The notes under the pieces are model-generated. The model did no database searches and was not told the origin of the DNA. It saw nothing but the letters and a program-made list of their open reading frames with translations. A DNA stretch of 64,000 nt, taken from the NCBI RefSeq assembly GCF_020640915.1, contig NZ_JADWDC010000004.1, positions 81,565-145,564 on the forward strand. The letters are read 5' to 3'. The position numbers were made by a program, and so were the translations under genes. This document shows positions 44,565 through 51,987 of this stretch, piece after piece; within the stretch, counting starts at the first letter, position 1; each line of letters opens with the position of its first letter. The stretch is from Waterburya agarophytonicola KI4. Lineage in GTDB: Bacteria; Cyanobacteriota; Cyanobacteriia; Cyanobacteriales; Xenococcaceae.

Positions 44565-44898
44565 TTATCATATAACCTATTAAATTCTGCCAACGTTGTT
44601 ATTTAAAATCTAATTTGTCAGACCAATGTTTTTTTAATAATCTGTTATTCATTGTCGAGTAAATAGTAATTATTTTAATCGACTAAAGTATATATTTTGA
44701 TTTTTAAAGCACTCATATTGCCGAAAAATTATTAATAATCTTTTTACTTACATAAGATATAAAAATGAAAAAATGATGAAATTACTTTCTCTCTACAGTC
44801 ATAAATTGCAATTCATTCATTAGAAAGATGCTGATGTAATTCAAGCCCTATAGCTTAGATATTATAGATAACTACACCGTATTGAATTAAAGAAAATT
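44565..44898. other. AT-rich divergent intergenic region
   Basis: It separates the response regulator gene from the DUF326 remnant. Apart from the 19-nt motif at 44764 I see no coding frame or RNA gene. Confidence 0.5.
44764..44782 (+). promoter_or_regulatory. shared 19-nt motif upstream of the DUF326 pseudogene
   Basis: AATGAAAAAATGATGAAAT, identical to 22667-22685 and at nearly the same distance from the DUF326 start. A looser relative (AAATGAAGATGAAAT) lies at 49246-49260 upstream of the second response regulator. Confidence 0.45.
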
Positions 44899-45120
44899 AT
44901 GACTGCTACTCAAACTCAATCATCCAATCTAGACTCCTGTATTCAGGCTTGCTTGGATTTGTCTAAAAGACTGTGAAAACTGCGCTACCGCCTGTCTCAA
45001 TAGCGATATGGTGCAAGTGCTGAATCTTGCCGTCAACACTGCGATTAGAGATGCTCTCTGACCGAGAGCCTCTCTCGCAGTCAGATGGCATCCGCATAAG
45101 CTTTGACCGTTACTGGCTGT
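44899..45120 (+). pseudogene. DUF326 copper-binding protein gene, frameshifted and decayed
   Basis: The first frame gives MTATQTQSSNLDSCIQACLD; one extra T near 44959 breaks it. The next frame continues with CLKDCENCATACLNSDMVQ, so the family cysteine pattern CxxxCxxCxxxCxxCxxxC is clear across the shift. A TGA follows at 45058-45060, and beyond it only scattered cysteines and a Met-Ala-Ser stretch survive with further shifts. The gene is dead, yet its promoter motif is identical to that of the intact copy at 22795. The MerR-type operator M4 follows for the next gene. Confidence 0.7.
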
Positions 45121-45192
45121 CGAAGCGCGAGTATTTACCAGCCAGTAATTATGCTTCCATTTGGTATTTCCCAAAAAAGCTCAAGCATACCC

Positions 45193-45223
45193 TTGACTCT
45201 ACAGTTGACTATAGGGTTTAGAC
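45193..45223 (+). promoter_or_regulatory. MerR-type operator-promoter M4 (glutaredoxin-MauE gene)
   Basis: TTGACT at 45193-45198, a 19-base spacer (45199-45217) with CTACAGTTGACTATAGGGT, then TTAGAC at 45218-45223. It lies 38 bases upstream of the start at 45261. Confidence 0.8.
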
Positions 45224-45260
45224 TAAATTTAATTCCCAATTTATACATAGATTAAACAAG

Positions 45261-46064
45261 ATGAATAGTGCCACCTTAAAACAAGAAAAAGTCAGAGTCT
45301 ACAGAATGCTTACCCCAGAACATGAATGTCCTTGGGGAGTAAAGACAGTCAATCTACTTGAAGAACAAGGGATTGATTTTGAAGATCATAAACTGCGATC
45401 GCGTGAAGAAATAGACGCTTTTAAAGCCAAGCATAATGTGAATACTACGCCTCAGATTTTTGCAGGTGACGAACGTATTGGCGGATATACCGATTTGGCA
45501 GAAAAGTTAGATGTCGAGGTAGAAGAGGAAGAAGAAGAAACCTCATATGTTCCTGTCATCGCTGTATTTTCCACGGCAGGATTGATGGCTTTAGCTACGA
45601 CGTTGGGTATTACTGGCTTTATGGGTTATTCTTTGTCCTTGCTAGCTACCCTAAAGCTAATGGACATCGAATCTTTTGCCCAGGGATTTGAGAAATACGA
45701 TCTGATAACTAAAAAAATTAGACCCTATGCCAAGATATATCCTTTCGCAGAACTGGCAATTGGATTGGGCTTTTTATCGGGGGTTGCACCCATAGCAACG
45801 GGAATCACTTCTTTATTTATCGGTGTAAGTGGTGGGATTTCGGTATTCAAAGCAGTCTATATCGATAAGCTAGACCTAAATTGTGCCTGTGTTGGTGGAG
45901 GTTCGAGAACCCCATTAGGTGTTGTTAGCTTTGCCGAGAATGCGATTATGGCAGTCATGGGGGGAGTTCTGCTGTTCAATACTTTTACAGGGGAAGCTGA
46001 AACAACCAAAATTAAAGAAGCCGAACCTGCTGCTGTGGTTAGATTGCAGGATGCTAGTAATTAG
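45261..46064 (+). CDS. glutaredoxin-MauE/DoxX-like membrane fusion protein
   Basis: The protein has 267 residues. Residues 1-85 form a glutaredoxin-like domain with ECPWGVKTVNLLEEQGIDF (one active cysteine, C23, then Trp-Gly in place of the second Cys) and TTPQIFAGDERIGGYTDL. An acidic linker (VEVEEEEEET) leads to four membrane segments of the MauE/DoxX type ending near residue 250, with NCACVGGG between the third and fourth. Such membrane parts work in thiol transfer or metal handling (compare MerC-like proteins). A MerR-type operator controls it, so it belongs to the copper-type response. Its reaction is not known. Confidence 0.78.
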   Translation: MNSATLKQEKVRVYRMLTPEHECPWGVKTVNLLEEQGIDFEDHKLRSREEIDAFKAKHNVNTTPQIFAGDERIGGYTDLAEKLDVEVEEEEEETSYVPVIAVFSTAGLMALATTLGITGFMGYSLSLLATLKLMDIESFAQGFEKYDLITKKIRPYAKIYPFAELAIGLGFLSGVAPIATGITSLFIGVSGGISVFKAVYIDKLDLNCACVGGGSRTPLGVVSFAENAIMAVMGGVLLFNTFTGEAETTKIKEAEPAAVVRLQDASN

Positions 46065-46103
46065 CAATAAGTTATAGTAGGGATAATCAATCTAATCTCA
46101 TTC

Positions 46104-46727
46104 TTACCAACTTGAAGGTTTATTAATTGTTTGTCCTGAATTGTTTATCAAGCTGTTAGGAAATTGTGTATTTTTAAACAGTACTGTCGGCAAGGTCTTA
46201 TTCTTATCTGCTGCATTTCTTAGCTCAGTGGCAGCACCTCTTCTCGGATGTCGAGAGGGAATATAGACCGTTACTTGAATTTTAGGAAATCTTTGTTTTA
46301 CTAGCTCTACAGCAGGAACTAAATCGGAATCTCCAGAAACAACTATTATGCGATCGCAGTTGTTTTGATAAGCATCGTCAAGCATTTGTAGAGCAATATT
46401 AACGTCAGTGCGTTTTTCTTCGTAATCTGAGTAGCTTTTTTGTGGATTTGTACAGTTTGATACTCTGCATTTTCTTTGTCTAGATTTGTACAAACCATAA
46501 ATTATTTGTACCAAATTTAAAGTTTGTAGAGCTTGAAAATATATATCTTGTCTTACTTGGGCATTGCCACTTACTTTGGCTGTGAAGTAATAAATTTTTT
46601 GAATATCATCATCTTGCCTAAGCAATTGGAAATAGTGTTCGAGATTCAACCATTTATCATTACTATTCTTCATTACGCCATAGTAAAAATTGAATCCATC
46701 TATGTAAACTATGCTGCGATTACCCAA
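46104..46727 (-). CDS. NYN-domain protein (LabA-like), putative ribonuclease
   Basis: The protein has 207 residues. The NYN signature is clear: VYIDGFNFYYG at the N-terminus, KRTDVNIALQMLDDA in the centre and IIVVSGDSDLVPAVELVKQRF after it, giving the acidic residues of a PIN-like RNase site. A CRVSNC segment near residue 90 may bind metal. The C-terminal tail is Asn-rich and disordered. The gene runs opposite to its neighbours. Relatives include LabA of cyanobacterial clock output and RNA-degrading enzymes; the RNA target is unknown. Confidence 0.82.
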   Translation of the reverse strand: MGNRSIVYIDGFNFYYGVMKNSNDKWLNLEHYFQLLRQDDDIQKIYYFTAKVSGNAQVRQDIYFQALQTLNLVQIIYGLYKSRQRKCRVSNCTNPQKSYSDYEEKRTDVNIALQMLDDAYQNNCDRIIVVSGDSDLVPAVELVKQRFPKIQVTVYIPSRHPRRGAATELRNAADKNKTLPTVLFKNTQFPNSLINNSGQTINKPSSW

Positions 46728-46883
46728 AATTATTTTATCAATCTACGATACACCAAACACCAATTATATATTCAGTTTTTTGGAGTTTCTGAAAATAAAT
46801 CGGATTCGGTCTAGATAATTTTATGTAATCTGAAGTTTTTCGGGTTTATTTGCTTATGTAGTTGTAGCTTCGCTGAAATGAGA

Positions 46884-46916
46884 AACCGCTCTAACAAATT
46901 GCTAGAACGGTTTTTT
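46884..46916 (+). terminator. strong factor-independent terminator, + strand
   Basis: AACCGCTCTA at 46884-46893 pairs with TAGAACGGTT at 46903-46912 at nine of ten positions around a 9-base loop, followed by a run of six T (46911-46916). No + strand gene ends here, so it either ends an unknown transcript or stops read-through into the minus-strand kinase gene. Confidence 0.7.
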
Positions 46917-46932
46917 AAATTCTTTTGTGACA

Positions 46933-46951
46933 GGTATCCATGTAGGATACC
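46933..46951. repeat. perfect 7-bp inverted repeat
   Basis: GGTATCC-ATGTA-GGATACC. It recalls the GGTATCC type of small cyanobacterial repeat also hinted at in the insertion at 1648. Confidence 0.5.
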
Positions 46952-46954
46952 CAA

Positions 46955-46969
46955 CCAACATAATGTTGG
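46955..46969. repeat. perfect palindrome, CCAACAT-A-ATGTTGG
   Basis: A 15-base palindrome with a 1-base centre, four bases after the inverted repeat at 46933-46951. Confidence 0.5.
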
Positions 46970-47049
46970 GGAGTTGTATATATATATTACCACCTAACAA
47001 CTGTATTTGCCACTTTATCTTTTGACGCTTGCAGAATTTCAATATTACT

Positions 47050-48441
47050 TCAGCTACTCTTAGGTAATTTAGTCACAAACCTACTTCCTTTCCCGAACTC
47101 GCTTTGCACTTCCAGACTGCCATTGTGAGCTAGAGCGATCGCAAGAGCAATAGCTAACCCTAACCCAGAACCGCCCTTACTTCTGGAGCGAGCCTTATCT
47201 ACGCGATAAAAACGGTCAAAGATACGCTTCTGGTCTTTTTTTGCAATACCAATGCCCGTATCGCGGACACTAATTACCACATCATTATGTTCTTCTATCA
47301 CACTCAATGTTACTGTTCCCCCTGCTGGGGTGTATTGAATCGCGTTAGTAACTAAATTAGTAATTAAACGATATAGCTGAGTGCGATCGCCGACTATCTC
47401 TACAGGTTGAGATATTTTTATCTGGGAACTAAGCTCAATCTCTGAAGCCATCGCTAGGGCTGCCAAATCTTCTTCTACTTCAATAATTAAGTTTGCCAAA
47501 GCAATTTTTTCTCTCTTTTCGTGGGAGGTATTACTATTTATCTCACCACGGACATCTCGCGCACCTGGGGCAACCCCAGGTGACGTGTCCTTATCTATAC
47601 GACACAGGATTAATAGATCTGCCACTAAATAAGATAATCGCTTGTTCTGACGCACGATACTTTTGAGGGTATCTTTGGCTTTATTCTCAGATAGATTGGG
47701 TAGCATCAGATCGGATTGAGCCGTAGCTTGAATAGCTGCGAGGGGGGTTCTGAGTTCGTGGGCAGCATCGGCGGTAAACTGCTGCATCTGCTGATAGGAT
47801 TGGTAAATAGGGCGTATCGCTAATCCAGATAACCACCAGCTAGCCCCTGCTACCATTAACACTACCAAAGGCACTCCCAGCAGCAGCAACCATCTGACAT
47901 TACCAACATAAGTATCAAAATCTTGCAGACTTCTACCAACTTGAAGATAACCCCAGTTCTTACCTCGCTGAGTGTGTAAGAGAAAAGAAATTTGTCGATA
48001 GCGAGTACCTTCAGCATTGCTTAGGGTTTCCCATTCCTGCTGATTAGACACTTGAGGTAATTCGGGCTGCATTCCTGCTACCGCTACTAATTTTTCACTT
48101 AGATCGAAAAGACGTAAATAATATTTATCTTGCCCGATTACTCCTAATCGCAGAGATTGAAAGCGATCGCGCCTGTAGCAATCTGTTTCGACGAGGCAGG
48201 TATTTGGCAATAATTCTTTTACTTCAGGTTCTATTTCACCTGGCTGTTTGAGAACGGGTAACAGACTGTCGTGTAGAGTCCCCGCTACCGATTTTAATTC
48301 CTGGTTGATGGTAATACGATGGGCATGGGCAACAGCTTCATAAAATCCCAAAGCACAGATAAACAAGACTATACTCAGGATTGCTGCATACCAGGTAGCC
48401 AATCGCCAGCGAGATTTAGAAAAAAGTCGGTTTTGCTTCAC
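47050..48441 (-). CDS. sensor histidine kinase, paralogue of the one at 42503, with palindromic insertion
   Basis: The protein has 463 residues and matches the kinase at 42503 throughout: two membrane segments around a periplasmic domain with LLPNTCLVETDCYRRD (C-x5-C), the H-box FTADAAHELRTPLAAIQAT, then NLVTNAIQYTP, DTGIGIAKKDQK and GGSGLGLAIALAIA. Between the dimerisation part and the ATPase domain it has extra residues (TSPGVAPGARDVRG) encoded by a palindrome at 47550-47590 and absent from the paralogue. The site is a linker, so activity may be kept. Its regulator gene lies 28 bases upstream. Metal sensing is likely from context. Confidence 0.87.
   Translation of the reverse strand: MKQNRLFSKSRWRLATWYAAILSIVLFICALGFYEAVAHAHRITINQELKSVAGTLHDSLLPVLKQPGEIEPEVKELLPNTCLVETDCYRRDRFQSLRLGVIGQDKYYLRLFDLSEKLVAVAGMQPELPQVSNQQEWETLSNAEGTRYRQISFLLHTQRGKNWGYLQVGRSLQDFDTYVGNVRWLLLLGVPLVVLMVAGASWWLSGLAIRPIYQSYQQMQQFTADAAHELRTPLAAIQATAQSDLMLPNLSENKAKDTLKSIVRQNKRLSYLVADLLILCRIDKDTSPGVAPGARDVRGEINSNTSHEKREKIALANLIIEVEEDLAALAMASEIELSSQIKISQPVEIVGDRTQLYRLITNLVTNAIQYTPAGGTVTLSVIEEHNDVVISVRDTGIGIAKKDQKRIFDRFYRVDKARSRSKGGSGLGLAIALAIALAHNGSLEVQSEFGKGSRFVTKLPKSS
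47550..47590. repeat. palindromic repeat inserted in frame within the kinase gene
   Basis: CACCTGGGG-CAA-CCCCAGGTG at 47562-47582 is a perfect 9-bp stem with a 3-base loop; outside it GGACA (47550-47554) pairs with TGTCC (47586-47590). Its GC content is well above its surroundings. It resembles the palindromic elements known to insert into coding regions, for example RPE in Rickettsia. Confidence 0.65.
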
Positions 48442-48469
48442 ATCAAAAGGTTAACTTAAAAATTCCCGA

Positions 48470-49156
48470 TTATGCTTGAGGCTTGAAACAATAGCCCAAA
48501 CCGTAAACTGTTTCTAACATCTCATCGCATCCATATTTGGTTAACTTGCGCCTTAACAAACATACCTGGGCTGCTACTACGTTACTAGGTGGTTCTGCAC
48601 CAAATTCCCACAGGCGATCTAAAAGCTGTTCGCTGGTAACGATTTGTTCGGGATGCTGCATAAAATACTCTAGTAGCTGAAATTCTTTTTTCGTTAGCAA
48701 TACCTGCTGTTCTCCCGATTCTTCTTGCAGCCAAAAGGTATTAGTAGCGTAGTCTAAACTGAGATTACCTACCTGCAATCTTTTAGGTTGTAATTGAGGG
48801 GTTCTTCTCTGTAAAGCTCTCAATCTTGCTAATAGTTCTGGCATATCGAAGGGTTTAACTAGATAATCATCTGCCCCTGCGTCCAAGCCAGTTATTTTGT
48901 CCTCCATGCTGTCTTTTGCCGTCAACATCAGTATGGGTAAAGCCTTTTGCTGTTGCCTAACCCGCTTGGTTAATTCTATTCCCGACATTCCAGGCAATAG
49001 CCAGTCAAAAATTCCCAGATGATATTCTTTTAGTTTAAAGAAATCCCAAGCATCAAGACCATCTACAGCCCAATCTACAACGTGATTGCTATGGTTTAAA
49101 CTCTGCTTAATCGCAGCACCTAAATCTGGTTCATCTTCAACTAGCAATATTCTCAT
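48470..49156 (-). CDS. OmpR-type response regulator paired with the kinase at 47050
   Basis: The chosen ATG at 49156 gives MRILLVEDEPDLGAAIKQSL, the normal family start; the open frame continues 14 codons upstream. The phosphoacceptor is in GIFDWLLPGMSG; MLTAKD and YLVKPFDMPELLARLRALQRR follow. The winged helix has SNVVAAQVCLLRRKL and ETVYGLGYCFK. It is a clear paralogue of the regulator at 43845, so the two systems arose by duplication. A Glu/Gln-rich segment replaces the CVCVC linker of the other copy. Confidence 0.87.
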   Translation of the reverse strand: MRILLVEDEPDLGAAIKQSLNHSNHVVDWAVDGLDAWDFFKLKEYHLGIFDWLLPGMSGIELTKRVRQQQKALPILMLTAKDSMEDKITGLDAGADDYLVKPFDMPELLARLRALQRRTPQLQPKRLQVGNLSLDYATNTFWLQEESGEQQVLLTKKEFQLLEYFMQHPEQIVTSEQLLDRLWEFGAEPPSNVVAAQVCLLRRKLTKYGCDEMLETVYGLGYCFKPQA

Positions 49157-49503
49157 ACAGGACATTAGTTCTAGGTCATCAACACTATTTTGAGGCAAGC
49201 TTATTTGCTCAAAACTGTAACTATTTATTCTGTCATGGATTTATTAAATGAAGATGAAATATTTTTTTTCTCCGCTTTTTTTCTTATTTCATTCCGATTT
49301 AATTGTCGTATGTCAAAGTTGCAATTAATAGATTTATACCTTGCTTTGTTACTACGTATTCATTGAATCAGTTAATTTATAAAAAAAATTACTGAGCCGA
49401 TTTTTAAAGCAAAAAAACAGATTTAAAGGCTGTTTTTTGAGTTGAAGCTGTAATAGCACAAGGTCTAAATAAGCAAACATTTGTAACTTTTGGGATAATA
49501 ACT
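49157..49503. other. AT-rich intergenic region
   Basis: Poly-T and poly-A tracts (for example T8 near 49262) and AAATGAAGATGAAAT at 49246-49260, a loose relative of the 19-nt DUF326 motif. Nothing else is convincing. Confidence 0.4.
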
Positions 49504-50052
49504 GTGCTAAAAAATGTATTTGTATCTTCTGCATTGACAATTTCTACTTTATCAATTGGGATTAATTCTTTAGTTCTAAAACCCTCAAGAGCCGTGGAAC
49601 TAACTGATGGAAGAAGAGCTTTTGAAAGTTCTCTTAATCTCACTCGCGCTGCTGCCAATTTTAACAGTCGTAATAATTCAGCAGCCAGATATCAATTTAC
49701 AATCGAAGTTCCCGAAGATGCAGGAGAGGCTCTAAAATCGGTCAAGATTACTCAGAAAGAAAATTCCGATACTGTTATTTTTAAAACAGACAAATCAAAG
49801 GCTTCACTGGGTAGCAGTTTATCAGGTGATAATATTCCTTTGGCTGCGGTGGGAGGAGAGTCTCAGCCTGGAGAAACCACCGTTGTCTTTGATACTCCTG
49901 TAGAGCCAGGAAATACAGTCACAATATCCGTCAAACCAAAGCAGAATCCTTCTGTGGACGGAGTATATCTATTTGGTATTGCTGCCTATCCTAATGGAGA
50001 AAATAGTCCAGGTTTATACCTTGGTTCTGGTCGAATTCACATTACCGAATAA
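49504..50052 (+). CDS. DUF2808 exported protein
   Basis: The protein has 182 residues with a GTG start and a signal peptide ending near SRA (about residue 30). The mature part contains YQFTIEVPEDAGEALKSVKI, TVVFDTPVEPGNTVTISVKPKQNPSVDGVYLFGIAAYPNG and ends LYLGSGRIHI, all typical of DUF2808, a beta-rich periplasmic family found widely in cyanobacteria. Function is unknown. It stands alone between the second two-component system and a cytochrome gene. Confidence 0.82.
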   Translation: MLKNVFVSSALTISTLSIGINSLVLKPSRAVELTDGRRAFESSLNLTRAAANFNSRNNSAARYQFTIEVPEDAGEALKSVKITQKENSDTVIFKTDKSKASLGSSLSGDNIPLAAVGGESQPGETTVVFDTPVEPGNTVTISVKPKQNPSVDGVYLFGIAAYPNGENSPGLYLGSGRIHITE

Positions 50053-50133
50053 TCTTTTTAAAGAACGAGAGCGATCGGGCATAGTCTATCAGCTACGACG
50101 ATCGCCGCAATTTTTTTCTTGAGGATTATTAAC

Positions 50134-50853
50134 TCAACCAATTTCTTTGATTAGCGAAATTATCCAGGCTAAAACAATAGTAATTAAGACAAAAAGTTCT
50201 ATTATTTTAAGCAAAGAGATAAATAATAGCCATTGCTTAACTTTCTCAAACCCTAAATTAGAACGCCATTGAGAAAGATGTTTTTTCCACAAAGCAGGAC
50301 TATCTTTACTGCGAAATCGCCAATTAATGATTGATAAGATTAAGGGCAGACCTCCGATTTTAACACTCATTAATAAATGAAGTGAGATACAAGTTAATAA
50401 AATTAGCCAAGAAATGAGATGGGCATAATACCAGGTATGATTAAGTTCTCCTTGAGGTAGCCACTTTTCATCCATCATCTTGCCAGAAAAAACAGCAAAA
50501 GTTAGTGCGAAAATACTCAAAGTATTAACTAAGCGATGCAGAGTATACCACCAGATTGGTTGTCCAAATTGAGTCAGTTTATTAATTGAATCTGACTGAA
50601 TTAGTCTTCGTTGACCCTGATGAAAAGCATAGACAACAAATAGAGGAAAGATCAATAAAGTCCATAACCCAAATGTCCCATGAATACCCTCAATTTCTGT
50701 ATATCTAGGTAACGGAATTCTCCCCCAACGTCCATCATAAACATCATAAGTCCAAAAAGCAGTAATTATGGCTGCGAGCGCAAATAAGCCAGTTAAACCG
50801 TGAAGAATACGTAGTAAGAATGGTTGATAAGGACTTGTAAATTTCGCCGACAT
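50134..50853 (-). CDS. cytochrome b561-like membrane protein
   Basis: The protein has 239 residues and five hydrophobic segments. Candidate haem-ligand histidines lie in LLRILHGLTGLFAL, EGIHGTFGLWTL, YTLHRLVNTLSIF and SLHLLMSVKI, the spacing of four-helix b-type cytochromes with two haems. GTF-GLW and WWYTLHR are common in cyanobacterial members. It would pass electrons across or along the membrane. Linkage to the metal genes is by position only. Confidence 0.75.
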   Translation of the reverse strand: MSAKFTSPYQPFLLRILHGLTGLFALAAIITAFWTYDVYDGRWGRIPLPRYTEIEGIHGTFGLWTLLIFPLFVVYAFHQGQRRLIQSDSINKLTQFGQPIWWYTLHRLVNTLSIFALTFAVFSGKMMDEKWLPQGELNHTWYYAHLISWLILLTCISLHLLMSVKIGGLPLILSIINWRFRSKDSPALWKKHLSQWRSNLGFEKVKQWLLFISLLKIIELFVLITIVLAWIISLIKEIG

Positions 50854-51178
50854 AAAATTTGCTTATCATGAATTATTTATAAGTTATTTTTTAGTCTAAC
50901 GTGAGAGTCTAACCAGCAGAATTTGTTTAAACTGTAATAGTTCGATTCAGTAATTGGGAAAGAAGTTTTATTGAGAAAGAGAGTGCTAATTCTCAAAGGT
51001 TTTAACTGTTCTTCTTGATTTATATCTCAAGCACATAGTTTTTGCACGCCTGCTTAGCAAATGTCAGCAATTACTGACAATAGGGAAAAAATGAAAAAAA
51101 TATGAGAATAAAAAGTCAGTTCTAACATTTATAATAATAGACAATTTAAGATTGTTAAAACACTTTAAATCATAATTA
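50854..51178. other. divergent intergenic region before mntP
   Basis: I looked for a yybP-ykoY manganese riboswitch and found no match. A small hairpin GTCAG...CTGAC lies at 51064-51079, followed by an A-rich stretch. No gene is evident. Confidence 0.45.
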
Positions 51179-51739
51179 ATGAATTTAACCTCAACAACTT
51201 TTTTAGCTTTAGGGCTAGCAGCCGATGCCTTTGCTGTTTCTCTTACGAGTGGTTTGCTAATACAAAGAATTAAAATTAATAAAGCTCTAAAAATTGCTTT
51301 GTTTTTTGGTGCTTTTCAATGTTTGATGCCTTTAATTGGTTGGGGAGCAGGGATTAATTTTAGTAATCTTATTGCCGATTATGACCATTGGATTGCTTTT
51401 GGGTTGTTGAGCTTTATTGGAGGCAAGATGATTTATGAATCATGCCAATTAGAAAGCGAGGGCAAAAAATTTAACCCCCTAGATTCCTACACTCTGTTAG
51501 TTCTGGCGATCGCAACTAGCATCGATGCCTTGGCTGCTGGTTTAGGACTATCTTTACTAAAAAGTTCCATTATTTTAGCAGCAAGTTTAATTGGTATAAT
51601 CACTTTTTGTTTATCTTTTGTTGGAGTTTTTATTGGTCATAAAATTGGCGATAAACTAAATAATAAAATTGAAATTATGGGGGGATTGATTTTGATATTT
51701 ATCGGTAGCAAAATATTATTTGAACATTTAACTGCCTGA
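51179..51739 (+). CDS. mntP: MntP-type manganese exporter
   Basis: The protein has 186 residues and six membrane segments arranged as two similar halves. The key acidic motifs are ALGLAADAFAVSLTSG in the first half and ATSIDALAAGLGLSLL in the second, as in E. coli MntP, which pumps Mn2+ out of the cell. GGKMIYES joins the halves. The start is the ATG at 51179. It stands alone between a cytochrome gene and the RND pump genes. Confidence 0.88.
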   Translation: MNLTSTTFLALGLAADAFAVSLTSGLLIQRIKINKALKIALFFGAFQCLMPLIGWGAGINFSNLIADYDHWIAFGLLSFIGGKMIYESCQLESEGKKFNPLDSYTLLVLAIATSIDALAAGLGLSLLKSSIILAASLIGIITFCLSFVGVFIGHKIGDKLNNKIEIMGGLILIFIGSKILFEHLTA

Positions 51740-51987
51740 ATCGGTATCAATACAATAAACGTATTAATAGCCTTTATTCTTTAGTCGATGACTTATCTTT
51801 AAGAGCGATCGCTGGCATTTATTTCACATTGTCAGATTGATACTACTTACTGTTGGGACGAGTAGTTTAATCGGTTCTGTCTTATTTCAAGTTTCTAATC
51901 TACAGCCAACTCAAGAGATTTCATACTGATTTAATACTCTTATGTCATCTTAGTTTGAAGATACGACTTTAGCTTGAAACTTTGCCG

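Larger units (their letters stand above)
46728..47049. other. intergenic region with three hairpins
   Basis: It lies upstream of the NYN gene and downstream of the second kinase gene. It holds the terminator-like hairpin at 46884, the palindromes at 46933 and 46955, and a run of TATATATA near 46978. A short open frame here has no recognisable product. Confidence 0.5.

Noticed and set aside
45090..45102. GCATAAGC near 45093 as another iteron copy
   Set aside because: Only eight bases match and it lies in a decayed DUF326 gene; likely chance.
51085..51106. A-rich stretch with ATGAAAAAAATATGAG before mntP, similar to the 19-nt DUF326 motif
   Set aside because: It lacks the ATGATGAAAT part and is explained by base composition.
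50854..51178. Manganese riboswitch (yybP-ykoY) expected before mntP
   Set aside because: I could not find the conserved loop sequences; only a weak 5-bp hairpin is present.
51740..51981. Open frame of about 30 codons with a hydrophobic start (near 51835-51930)
   Set aside because: It has no start codon with a ribosome-binding site and no recognisable family; probably chance.
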